A DNA stretch of 64,000 nucleotides, from the NCBI GenBank assembly GCA_036277115.1, contig DASUNM010000027.1, positions 558,001-622,000 of the forward strand, in the 5' to 3' direction. Source of the DNA: Pyrinomonadaceae bacterium. Its GTDB lineage: Bacteria > Acidobacteriota > Blastocatellia > Pyrinomonadales > Pyrinomonadaceae. Both the position numbers and the translations under genes were made by a program. The notes under the pieces were generated by a model. The model did not search any database and had not been told where the DNA came from. It worked only from the letters and a program-made list of their open reading frames with translations. Of this stretch, positions 49,980 through 57,445 are shown in pieces (position 1 is the stretch's first letter; each line of letters opens with the position of its first letter).

Positions 49980-50777
49980 GTGGAAATCATCGAACAAGTC
50001 GATCAGTGGGGCCGCAAATACGACGGCTGGAAATCGAAGCGCTCGGAAGATCTGAAGGGCTATCCGTTTGTCGAAAATACGCGCGCGCCGTTCACGCCTG
50101 CGCGTCGCGCGATTACCATGACAAACCTCGCGCTGATCGTTTCCGCGGGCGCGTACCTCGACGGCACGGATCCGTTTGACACGAGTGCGCCTGACGGGGA
50201 TTTCAACGTGCGCGAAATTCCTACCAACATCCAATTAAGCGACTTGCGCTTCGCCGCGCGCGGCTACGATCCGGCCTTTGTTCAGCAGGACGCGAATGTG
50301 CAAGTGCCGCTCGAGCGCCTGAACGAATTCCAACTCAATCGCGTCATCGGCCAGATGGCCCCCGCGTTCTGGAGTTTCTCCGGGTTCATTCCCAACGCAG
50401 CGCAGTTCGCTGAGCAGACGATCCCGCAGTTGCTCGATCGGCTTAACCGTTACGACGTGCAGGCCGCGCTGCTGGTTCCCGCGTCGCGCCTCTGCCATCA
50501 ATCGGTTGCGCTGGCCGCGCGCGCGATTGAACAGACTGGCGTACCGACAATGTGCCTGTCCGTTGATCGCGAAGCCCTCGACAGCGTTCGTCCGCCCCGC
50601 GCCGGTTATTACGAAGGTCGCTATGGCAGTGTCGCGGGGGAACCAAACTGGCCGGAACACCAGCGACGCGTACTCGACGAGGCCCTGCGTTGGTTCGAGC
50701 CGATGGGTCAACCCGGCATTCGCAAACTCGCGGTTGAGCTTGAAACGAAAGTGGAAGTCGCACGCGGCGAGAGATGA
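49980..50777 (+). CDS. GrdB/PrdB-like reductase family protein (glycine/sarcosine/betaine reductase B type)
   Basis: A 265-residue protein similar to the selenoprotein B family of glycine/sarcosine/betaine and proline reductases. Matching parts are MTNLALIVSAGAYLDGTDPFD, PDGDFNVREIPTN, DLRFAARGYDP, DANVQVPLERLNEF and GQMAPAFWSFSGFIPN, followed by QAALLVPASRLCHQSVALAARAIEQTGVPT. In clostridial GrdB a UxxC-type redox motif contains selenocysteine; no in-frame UGA or CxxC is evident here, so activity of that kind is doubtful. The start is uncertain: a GTG at 49980 is preferred because the ATG at 49914 would translate the palindrome. Function in this organism is unknown. Confidence 0.7.
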   Translation: MEIIEQVDQWGRKYDGWKSKRSEDLKGYPFVENTRAPFTPARRAITMTNLALIVSAGAYLDGTDPFDTSAPDGDFNVREIPTNIQLSDLRFAARGYDPAFVQQDANVQVPLERLNEFQLNRVIGQMAPAFWSFSGFIPNAAQFAEQTIPQLLDRLNRYDVQAALLVPASRLCHQSVALAARAIEQTGVPTMCLSVDREALDSVRPPRAGYYEGRYGSVAGEPNWPEHQRRVLDEALRWFEPMGQPGIRKLAVELETKVEVARGER

Positions 50778-50830
50778 GTGGCACAGACTTCAGTCTGTGA
50801 TTTCGACTTTGTTAAAGCTACTCAGCGTTT

Positions 50831-50900
50831 AAAGGCGGGCTTGCCCGCCTTTGTTTGGAAAAGAACCGGCGGGCAGTAACCCGCCTCTAAACAAACTAAA
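50831..50900. repeat. GGCGGGC hairpin pair
   Basis: AAAGGCGGGC-ttgc-CCGCCTTT... and CCGGCGGGCAGTAACCCGCCTCTAAAC. The same hairpin core forms the unit of the 60-bp tandem array at 15865-16160. A TGGCACAGACTTCAGTCTGTG hairpin precedes it at about 50778-50798. Confidence 0.6.
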
Positions 50901-50912
50901 AACACCCCCCTA

Positions 50913-51977
50913 ATGAAACGTGTCATTCTTCGTCTACTGATCACCGCCACAATCGGGATCATTGGTTATCTCATGTTGTGGCCGGTGCCGATCGACCCGG
51001 TGGCCTGGGTCCCGCCGCCCGCGCCGGAACTAACCGGCGTTTACGCGCAGAATAACGAACTCGCGAAAACAGTTCGGTTGCCGGTCAATCATCACGCGCC
51101 CGAAGACGTTGCTTTCGACAAGCAGGATCGCATCTATACCGGCGCCGACGACGGATACATCTACCGGCTGCAACCTGACGGCTCCGGGCCAGAGGTTTTC
51201 ACCCGGACCTACGGCCGGCCGCTCGGCCTGGCATTCGATCAAAATGGGAATTTAATCGTGGCCGATTCCGTCAAAGGATTGTTATCGGTTGCGCCCGACG
51301 GAAAGATCACTCCGCTGAGCAACCAGTCCGACGGCGTGCCATTTCGTTGCACCAACGATCTGGACATCGCCGCTGACGGGACAATTTATTTCACCGACGC
51401 GTCTTACAAGTTCCCGCTGACAGAACTAAGAGCTGACTTGTTCGAGCATCGGCCGAACGGCCGCTTGCTCGCTTTCGATCCGAAAACGGGACAGACGCGC
51501 ACGGTGCTCCGCGATTTGCACTTCGCCAACGGCGTAGCGATTAGTCCTGATCAATCATTCGTGTTGGTGAATGAAACCGGAGAGTACGCAATCAAACGAG
51601 TCTGGTTGAAGGGCGAGAAGCAGGGCCAGGCGGAAACCTTCATCGACAATCTGCCGGGCTTTCCTGATGGCATCATGTCGAATGGCCGCGACATGTTCTG
51701 GGTGGCGATCGTGAACCGGCGCGATCAGAAGTTGGACTCGCTGCTCGGGCGTCCGTTTATGCGCAAGGTCGTCATGCGTCTGCCCAATTTTCTGCAGCCT
51801 AACATCAAACGTTACGGATTCGTGCTCGGGCTCGACCTGAACGGCAAGGTTATTCGCAATCTTCAGGACCCTGCGCCCGAAGGTTTCGCGCAAATCGCGA
51901 ACGTGCTCGAACACAAGGGCAATCTGTATTTCGGCAGCATTGGCGAGAGCGCGATCGGGCGTTTTCCCCTCAAATAG
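50913..51977 (+). CDS. SMP-30/strictosidine-synthase-like beta-propeller protein
   Basis: A 354-residue protein with an N-terminal membrane anchor (about 4-24, LRLLITATIGIIGYLMLW) and a six-bladed propeller of the SMP-30/gluconolactonase and strictosidine-synthase group. Typical parts: EDVAFDKQDRIYTGADDGYIYRL, RPLGLAFDQNGNLIVADSVKGLL, RCTNDLDIAADGTIYFTDASYKFP, FANGVAISPDQSFVLVNETG and LPGFPDGIMSNGRDMFWVAI. The calcium-binding Asn and Asp positions of lactonases (TNDL, ANGVA, FPDG) are kept. It resembles human APMAP most. The likely reaction is hydrolysis of a lactone or ester at the outer face of the membrane. Confidence 0.85.
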   Translation: MKRVILRLLITATIGIIGYLMLWPVPIDPVAWVPPPAPELTGVYAQNNELAKTVRLPVNHHAPEDVAFDKQDRIYTGADDGYIYRLQPDGSGPEVFTRTYGRPLGLAFDQNGNLIVADSVKGLLSVAPDGKITPLSNQSDGVPFRCTNDLDIAADGTIYFTDASYKFPLTELRADLFEHRPNGRLLAFDPKTGQTRTVLRDLHFANGVAISPDQSFVLVNETGEYAIKRVWLKGEKQGQAETFIDNLPGFPDGIMSNGRDMFWVAIVNRRDQKLDSLLGRPFMRKVVMRLPNFLQPNIKRYGFVLGLDLNGKVIRNLQDPAPEGFAQIANVLEHKGNLYFGSIGESAIGRFPLK

Positions 51978-51981
51978 AACG

Positions 51982-52010
51982 GGGCAGTAGCCCGACCGTG
52001 AGGGAGGGCG
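51982..52010. repeat. Half-copy of the GGGGCAGTAGCCCGACCG palindrome
   Basis: GGGGCAGTAGCCCGACCGTGAGGGAGGGC matches the inner arm of the nested repeat at 28443-28475; the other arm is missing. It lies between the convergent SMP-30-like and Gfo/Idh/MocA genes. Confidence 0.5.
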
Positions 52011-52034
52011 CATCACCAAACGGCACACGCCTCG

Positions 52035-53018
52035 CTACTTCGCGGCGTCGAACACGATCGAATTGCCGGTTTTCACGGACTGGTAAACCCCATCCACTAA
52101 CTCTACCGACTTAAATCCATCGCTTGCCGTCACCGCCGGCGGCTGGTCGTTCATGATCGAATCGATAAACGCCCGGTTCTCCTGCGCATAGCCCCATTTT
52201 TCCTCTTTCGAAAGCTGATGCGTTGAATACTCAGAGTGCTTTCCTTCCAATCCTTCGCTCCAAACCAAACTTTCCATTTCCCGCGTCACGAGGGTCGCGT
52301 GATGACAGAAAACTTCAACGCGCTCAAAGGGAAACAGCCAGCTCGCGTCGGCCGAAGAGGCCAGCGTCGCATGCATGCCGTTTGCAAAGGTAAGCAGCAC
52401 AGAGAACTCGTCCGTCTCTTCGTACTTGTGTTTTGAGCCGACAGCCTGCAATGTCTTCACTTCGCCAAACAGGAACCGCATCATGTCGAACATGTGAATC
52501 GTCGTCTCGTAAAGAAAGCCGCCAGTGATTTTCGGATCGCCCACCCACTCGGGTGTTTGCAGTTCGCCGCGATTCATCTTGATGTGCGCCGAATGGGGCT
52601 GATGCGTTTCCGTCAGCATTCGTTTTAGTTCAGCGTACACCGGTGCGAAACGGCGATTGTGCCCGACCTGAAAAACTGTCTTGCCGTTTTGCGCGGCCTC
52701 CAGGACGCGTTGCGCATCCGCGATGCTCGTGGCCATCGGCTTTTCGCAAAAGACATGCTTGCGTTCTTCGACCGCGAGCACCGCAAGTTCGGTGTGCTGG
52801 GTGTTGGGAGTGGTGATGTAGATCGTGTCGCATAGCGCCAGCACTTCAGCGACGCTGTGCGCGACCTTCGCTCCGGCTCCCGACGCGAGTTGCTTGGCGC
52901 GACTCTTAACGACGTCGTGGACCGCGGCAATCTGCACGCGCTCATCGCGCGCGAGAATCGACGCGTGTACACCCGCGATGTAACCGGCGCCGAGAAAACC
53001 GATTTTAAGTTTCGACAT
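52035..53018 (-). CDS. Gfo/Idh/MocA-family oxidoreductase
   Basis: A 327-residue NAD(P)-dependent sugar or polyol dehydrogenase. The Rossmann part begins KIGFLGAGYIAGVHASIL; the dinucleotide-binding region is followed by IYITTPNTQHTELAVLAVEERKHVFCEKPMA with the conserved Lys of the EKP motif. The C-terminal half has MNRGELQTPEWVGD and GGFLYETTIHMFDMMRFLFG with the catalytic-site His. The start at 53018 (ATGTCGAAACTTAAA) fits the Rossmann strand; the ATG at 53033 is less likely. It is the last gene of the sugar operon on this strand and probably oxidises the imported sugar or its isomer, as in inositol pathways. Confidence 0.92.
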   Translation of the reverse strand: MSKLKIGFLGAGYIAGVHASILARDERVQIAAVHDVVKSRAKQLASGAGAKVAHSVAEVLALCDTIYITTPNTQHTELAVLAVEERKHVFCEKPMATSIADAQRVLEAAQNGKTVFQVGHNRRFAPVYAELKRMLTETHQPHSAHIKMNRGELQTPEWVGDPKITGGFLYETTIHMFDMMRFLFGEVKTLQAVGSKHKYEETDEFSVLLTFANGMHATLASSADASWLFPFERVEVFCHHATLVTREMESLVWSEGLEGKHSEYSTHQLSKEEKWGYAQENRAFIDSIMNDQPPAVTASDGFKSVELVDGVYQSVKTGNSIVFDAAK

Positions 53019-53037
53019 GATTGGCCGACTCACGTCA

Positions 53038-53134
53038 TGAAGTCAGAACCACCTGCGTGAGCGGGTGGGTCGTCCTCGTCACTTGGACCTTCAGAATCGC
53101 GACCCACCCGCTTACGCAGGTGGTTCTGACCTCA
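53038..53134. repeat. Palindromic element, GTCAGAACCACC family (copy C4)
   Basis: TGAAGTCAGAACCACCTGCGTGAGCGGGTGGGTCG at the left and CGACCCACCCGCTTACGCAGGTGGTTCTGACCTCA at the right: arms of about 35 bp. Its right terminus (CTCA) gives the TGA stop codon of the isomerase gene at 53132. Confidence 0.85.
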
Positions 53135-53953
53135 TACTGCCAGCACTTTCTCAACCGCCGCTTTCGCCTCGCGCGCCAGCTCAAACGGATCGCGCTCCCA
53201 GTATTCCGGCCGAAAGATTTCGACACTCGCGTTTCGATCGTAGCCAATGCGTTTGAAGGCGGCGATGATTTCCTTCAAAGGCAAGATCCCCAGGCCCGGC
53301 AATAAACGATGCGCGTCGGTAAGCTGCTCCAGCGGCAGATCTTCAGCGTCGTCAATGTGAAAGATGAACAAGCGTTTTGCGTCCAGCGCATCGATCATGC
53401 GAATGGTCGAGCCGCCGGTGTAGAAATGAAAACTATCGATGACCAGACCGATGTTGCGCCGATTTGTTTTTTCGACTATTTCGTTAGCGATATCGAGCGT
53501 CTTAACGCTGCAATCTTCCTGCCCGAGAAACTCAAACGCGAGCGCCACACCGTGTCTTTCTCCGATCGAAGCCAGCTCTCTAAGGACCTGCACGGATCCT
53601 TCGATCACTTCATAGCTGCTCAATCCGGCCGCCGGAATTTTGCCTGGCACGACCACGACGTAGGGGCACTTGATCGCCTCGGCGATTGCGCACAGCTCTT
53701 CGCATTCGGCTCTGATGCGCGCATAAGCGGCGGCGTCGCGAAACGTGATGTGTTCGATTGAATTGATACTGAGCGGTTTTATCCCACTCTCGTCGAACAG
53801 CGCCTTCAAGTCTTTTGTTGATTTGTGCTCGAGAAACTTGCGCAGCTTCGCCGCCCAAATTTCGTGGAACTCGAATCCCGCCGCGGCCGCCGCGCGAATG
53901 TCGGTCGCCAGGTCGGCTTTCATCGTCGTCGCGCCGTTGAGTGATAGTTTCAT
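53132..53953 (-). CDS. Sugar phosphate isomerase/epimerase (xylose isomerase-like TIM barrel)
   Basis: A 273-residue TIM-barrel protein of the AP-endonuclease-2/xylose-isomerase-like superfamily. It begins MKLSLNGATTMKADLATDIRAAAAAGFEFHEIW, then INSIEHITFRDAAAY, CPYVVVVPGKIP, ALAFEFLGQEDCSVKT with the metal-binding Glu, GLVIDSFHFYTGGS with Asp-x-x-His, FIFHIDDAED and SVEIFRPEYW with the last Glu. These residues give the usual divalent-metal site. It probably isomerises or epimerises a sugar acid or polyol-derived keto sugar, working with the downstream dehydrogenase. The stop codon lies exactly in the end of a palindromic repeat. Confidence 0.9.
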   Translation of the reverse strand: MKLSLNGATTMKADLATDIRAAAAAGFEFHEIWAAKLRKFLEHKSTKDLKALFDESGIKPLSINSIEHITFRDAAAYARIRAECEELCAIAEAIKCPYVVVVPGKIPAAGLSSYEVIEGSVQVLRELASIGERHGVALAFEFLGQEDCSVKTLDIANEIVEKTNRRNIGLVIDSFHFYTGGSTIRMIDALDAKRLFIFHIDDAEDLPLEQLTDAHRLLPGLGILPLKEIIAAFKRIGYDRNASVEIFRPEYWERDPFELAREAKAAVEKVLAV

Positions 53954-53959
53954 TGCGTC

Positions 53960-54128
53960 ATGCAGTCAGTACCACCTGCGTAAGCGGGTGGGTTAATGAC
54001 AATCCTGGGTAACGCCTCGTCCCACCCGCTTACGCGGATGGGCACTACGAACACTGCGAATAGGAAGCTTTACTAATACAAGGATTCTATTCGCAACTCG
54101 TACGCTCACGCGTGAGTACAGACCTCAT
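53960..54128. repeat. Palindromic element, GTCAGTACCACC family (copy C5, extended)
   Basis: TGCAGTCAGTACCACCTGCGTAAGCGGGTGGGTT and GTCCCACCCGCTTACGCGGATGGGCACTACG form the first part; a second stretch, CAACTCGTACGCTCACGCGTGAGTACAGACCTCA, ends with the same GACCTCA terminus. The terminus provides the TGA stop codon of the ATPase gene at 54125. Confidence 0.75.
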
Positions 54129-55189
54129 AGCCTCAGCCCCGTTTGAGAATTGAACCAGTGCGCCTTCCGAAAATCAAAATTGATCCAGACGTTGCTGCCC
54201 GTTTCCGCGCGAAAATCGCTGGCCGCGCGCGCGATAATTTTCTGCTTCCCAATTTCGACAATCACAAAAGTCTCGCTCCCCATTAACTCAGTAACGTAAA
54301 CGGTCGCGGCCGACCAGCCGTCCCGCGGCGTGCTGCTGACTTCAATGTTTTCCGGCCGCATGCCGAAAGTTACCGGACCATTAGCGCCCACCACGGGAAT
54401 GTTAACGAGATGCAGTGCGCCATCACTCGCCCGGAAGGTTCTTGATGCGCCATCAATCTCGCCGGCAACCAGATTCATGCTCGGACTGCCGACGAACTCG
54501 GCGACGAAACGATTTGCCGGACGATTATAAATCTCGAGCGGCGTGTCGAACTGTTGCAGCTTACCCTTGTTCATCACCGCGACGCGATGCCCGAGCGTCA
54601 TTGCCTCCGCTTGATCGTGCGTTACGTAAACGGTCGTCGTCGCCAACTCGTGTTGCAGCCGCTTAAGTTCACCGCGCATTTGCAGCCGCAGCTTCGCGTC
54701 CAGATTCGAGAGCGGCTCGTCCATCAGAAAAGCTTTCGGATGCCGGACGATTGCGCGCGCCAGCGCGACACGTTGGCGTTCGCCGCCGGAGAGTTCACGC
54801 GGCCGGCGCGCCAGCAGTGATTCGATCTCCAGCAACGCCGCCGTTTGTTTTACTTGCGCCGCGATTTCCCCGGCCGGCAACTTGCGCACGCGCAACGGGT
54901 AGGCGATGTTCCCCGCGACAGTCATGTGCGGATAGAGGGCGTAGCTCTGAAAAACCATGGCCACGTCGCGTTTCTGCGGCGGCAGGTCGTTGACCCGGCG
55001 GCCAGCGATCAAAATGTCGCCCGAGGTCATTTGTTCCAGCCCGGCAATCATGCGCAGGGTGGTTGTCTTACCGCAACCCGACGGACCGAGCAGCACCACG
55101 AACTCGCCATCGGCGATCTTCAGAGTGAGCCCGTCTACGACGCTTAAATTGCCGTATTGCTTACTTATGTTTTCGAGGTCTATTCCCAT
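54125..55189 (-). CDS. Sugar ABC transporter ATP-binding protein (MalK/UgpC/MsmK type)
   Basis: A 354-residue ATPase subunit of a carbohydrate importer. Walker A GPSGCGKTT (35-43), Q-loop FQSYALYPHM, signature LSGGERQRVALARAI, Walker B FLMDEPLSNLDAKLR and H-loop YVTHDQAEAM are all present. The C-terminal 120 residues are the regulatory TOBE domain (FVGSPSMNLVAGEI, VTFGMRPENIEV) typical of the MalK group. It follows the MalG-like permease by 95 bases, a gap filled by a CGCAAAG repeat. It would energise uptake through the two permeases at 55285-57200. Confidence 0.95.
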   Translation of the reverse strand: MGIDLENISKQYGNLSVVDGLTLKIADGEFVVLLGPSGCGKTTTLRMIAGLEQMTSGDILIAGRRVNDLPPQKRDVAMVFQSYALYPHMTVAGNIAYPLRVRKLPAGEIAAQVKQTAALLEIESLLARRPRELSGGERQRVALARAIVRHPKAFLMDEPLSNLDAKLRLQMRGELKRLQHELATTTVYVTHDQAEAMTLGHRVAVMNKGKLQQFDTPLEIYNRPANRFVAEFVGSPSMNLVAGEIDGASRTFRASDGALHLVNIPVVGANGPVTFGMRPENIEVSSTPRDGWSAATVYVTELMGSETFVIVEIGKQKIIARAASDFRAETGSNVWINFDFRKAHWFNSQTGLRL

Positions 55190-55200
55190 GAGGCGACTTT

Positions 55201-55280
55201 GCGTTCCCTGGCGCCTTTGCGTCTTCGCGTAACCTCGACCTCACGCAAAGGCGCGAAGACGCAAAGATTCGCAAAGAACA
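55201..55280. repeat. GCGCCTTTGCGTCTTCGCG inverted repeat
   Basis: CTTTGCGTTCCCTGGCGCCTTTGCGTCTTCGCG on one side and ACGCAAAGGCGCGAAGACGCAAAGATTCGCAAAG on the other form an inverted repeat of about 28 bp per arm. It occupies the gap between the ATPase and permease genes. Confidence 0.75.
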
Positions 55281-55284
55281 ATCA

Positions 55285-56118
55285 CTAACCTTTCACGGCT
55301 CCCAGCGACAGGCCTCTGACCAGATATCTTTGCACGCTCAACGCGAACACGAGGATGGGGATCATGGCGACGACCGCCGCGGCGCTCATCGCGCCCCACT
55401 TAATTCCGTATTGCGTCACGCGTCCCGCGATGCCGACGGGTAAAGTCATCGCGTCGTCGGTCTGCGTCAGCACCAGCGCGAACAGAAACTCGTTCCACGA
55501 AACAATTAGACAAAACACCGCGGTTGCGGCCAGGCCCGGCGCGACCAGCGGCAGAACGACCCGCCAAAGCGCTCCCATGCGCGAGTCGCCATCGACCATC
55601 GCCGCTTCTTCCAAATCGCGCGGCACTTCAGCGAAAAATCCGCGCATCATCCACACAACGAACGGCAGGTTTAAGGAGGTGTAAACAATGATCAGTGACA
55701 AGCGTGTATTCACCAGCCAAAGCGCCCGCATGATCAGAAACAGCGGCACGGCCGTCACAATCGCGGGAAACATTCGCGTCGAGAGAATCCAGAGCGCCAG
55801 CTTGCGATCGAGGTTCCAGGGCAGTCGAAATCTGGCGAGTGCATAGGCCGCCAGAGTGCCGATCACGAGGGCGCAAATCGTGGACGCGACCGCGATGAAC
55901 AAGCTGTTGAAGAGATATTGCCCGAATGATCGGTTAACAAATGCGTCGGCGTAATGCTCGAGTGTCGGCGGGAACACAAACCATTTCGGCGGCAGCGCAA
56001 ACTGATCGACTTCACGCTTGAATGAAATGGTGGTCATCCAATACACGGGCGCGAGCGTCGCCAGGAGCGCCATGACTAACACAGCGTACTTAACCGTCCG
56101 TGAAATGCGTCGGTTCAT
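55285..56118 (-). CDS. Carbohydrate ABC transporter permease (MalG-type)
   Basis: A 277-residue inner-membrane permease with six predicted helices. It starts RISRTVKYAVLVMALLATLAPVYWM with the first helix and has FPPTLEHYADAF and FGQYLFNSLFIAVASTICALVIG, typical of MalG/UgpE-like subunits. The EAA loop that docks the ATPase is EEAAMVDGDSRMGALWRVVLPL (about 172-193), and the last helix ends in YLVRGLSLGAVKG, a common ending of this family. Together with the MalF-like permease it forms the channel. Confidence 0.95.
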   Translation of the reverse strand: MNRRISRTVKYAVLVMALLATLAPVYWMTTISFKREVDQFALPPKWFVFPPTLEHYADAFVNRSFGQYLFNSLFIAVASTICALVIGTLAAYALARFRLPWNLDRKLALWILSTRMFPAIVTAVPLFLIMRALWLVNTRLSLIIVYTSLNLPFVVWMMRGFFAEVPRDLEEAAMVDGDSRMGALWRVVLPLVAPGLAATAVFCLIVSWNEFLFALVLTQTDDAMTLPVGIAGRVTQYGIKWGAMSAAAVVAMIPILVFALSVQRYLVRGLSLGAVKG

Positions 56119-56127
56119 TGTCCTAAT

Positions 56128-56288
56128 CTCAAACGCTCCGTTAGGAGCGTGATGTTTATAGAAACCGTAACCTTCTTCTTCATAGCTCCGCAGGAGCGAG
56201 ATGGCCAGGATCTCAATTTCGCTCCTCCGGAGCTGGGACTATCTCTGAAAGAACGTTCTCAATAAACATGCGGCTCCTAACGGAGCTG
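56128..56288. repeat. Composite palindrome, GCTCCGTTAGGAGC / GATGTTTATAG family (copy A4)
   Basis: ACGCTCCGTTAGGAGCGTGATGTTTATAGAAACCG at the left; AGCTCCGCAGGAGCGAGATGG and TTTCGCTCCTCCGGAGCTGG in the middle; AATAAACATGCGGCTCCTAACGGAGC at the right. The outer ends are inverted copies. It lies between the two permease genes and is the most complete member of its family. Confidence 0.8.
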
Positions 56289-56312
56289 ACTCCGGTTGAT
56301 CGCCTCGTGGTT

Positions 56313-57200
56313 TCATGTTTCCCGCGTTTGCAGCAACCGAATGTATCCGGCGCTAATGATGTTTGTGATAATCAGCAGCACGAATGACATGGCGGCCGCA
56401 TAACCGAAATTCGAAAAGCGAAATGCCGTGCGATAAATGTAGAGCCCTAGAGTTTCAGTCGCGAGCCCGGGCCCGCCTTCGGTCAGGATAAAGATGTGAT
56501 CGAAGACGCGCAGCAGGTCCATCGTCCTCAATAACAACGCGATCAGAATCGCCGGCTTCAGCAGCGGCAGCGTTACGTGTTGAAATGTCTGCCAGGCACT
56601 CGAGCCGTCGGTCAGCGCAGCTTCGTACGGCTCCCGCGGAATGGCTTGCAATCCAGCCAACAGGATCAAAAACATGAACGGCGTCCATTGCCAGACGTCG
56701 GCAATAATCACCGAGGCCATCGCCAGCTTGGGTGAGGCCGTCCACGTCAGCGCATCAGTGTTTACTCCAAACGATTTCAACGTACCGTTGACGGCCCCGA
56801 AATTCGAATTGAGCATCAGGCGCCACACAACACCGACCACAACCGGCGGCAGCATCATCGGCACGAGCAGCAAGGTCCGCCAAACATTCCGCGCGCGAAT
56901 CTGTGAATCGAGCAGCAGAGCGAGTCCCAGGCCCAGCAGAAATTCGACAGTCAGGGCAATCGCGGCGTAGACGAACGTGTGTGATAAAGCGCTCAGGAAG
57001 AACTGATCCGTGAGCAGCCGCGTGAAATTTTGGAGGGTCGCCGTGCCGGAGTTGGATTGGAAACTGACTTTGATTGAGTAGATGAGCGGATAAATCGTGA
57101 GCGCGAGGAGCACCGCAATCGTCGGCGCAATCAGCAGGTAGGCAAGCAGCCGATCTGGCGTGACGTGCCCTTGAAGTCGTTCAGAACCCAGTCTCGCCAT
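56313..57200 (-). CDS. Carbohydrate ABC transporter permease (MalF-type)
   Basis: A 295-residue permease with six helices. Characteristic parts are LLIAPTIAVLLALTIYPLIYSIKVSF in helix 1, TVEFLLGLGLALLLDS, LLLVPMMLPPVVVGVVWRLMLN, the EAA loop YEAALTDGSSAWQTFQHVTLPLL (about 194-216) and TEGGPGLATETLGLYIYRTAF near the end. This set is typical for MalF/UgpA-like subunits of sugar importers. It follows the binding-protein gene by about 245 bases, which hold a composite palindrome. Confidence 0.95.
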   Translation of the reverse strand: MARLGSERLQGHVTPDRLLAYLLIAPTIAVLLALTIYPLIYSIKVSFQSNSGTATLQNFTRLLTDQFFLSALSHTFVYAAIALTVEFLLGLGLALLLDSQIRARNVWRTLLLVPMMLPPVVVGVVWRLMLNSNFGAVNGTLKSFGVNTDALTWTASPKLAMASVIIADVWQWTPFMFLILLAGLQAIPREPYEAALTDGSSAWQTFQHVTLPLLKPAILIALLLRTMDLLRVFDHIFILTEGGPGLATETLGLYIYRTAFRFSNFGYAAAMSFVLLIITNIISAGYIRLLQTRET

Positions 57201-57213
57201 GTGAGCGGTTTCC

Positions 57214-57345
57214 TGCGAGCCCCGTAGGGGTGAGATGTTTATAGAAACAGCCGCAAAAAAGATTTCGCTTTAGCTCCGTTAGGAGCGACCTGTGATCCAA
57301 TCACCTCAGCGCCCGTTCGGCTTTGCCGCTCCTACGGAGCTTAGG
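57214..57345. repeat. Composite palindrome, GATGTTTATAG / GCTCCGTTAGGAGC family (copy A5)
   Basis: AGCCCCGTAGGGGTGAGATGTTTATAGAAACAG at the left, AGCTCCGTTAGGAGCGACCTG in the middle and GCCGCTCCTACGGAGCTTAGG at the right. The right TATAAA-ACAT end is degenerate (TATAAATATTTCG at 57368). It lies between the first permease and the binding-protein genes; the remaining gap to 57445 holds CCTCAACCCCGATTCTCC and nothing else. Confidence 0.7.
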
Positions 57346-57445
57346 TCATTTTTTGGTGAACTTATCTATAAATATTTCGCCGGTGCGACTTGGGAACTGC
57401 GCCCCTCAACCCCGATTCTCCCCAAACGGAGAAGGAGAAAAGCTC

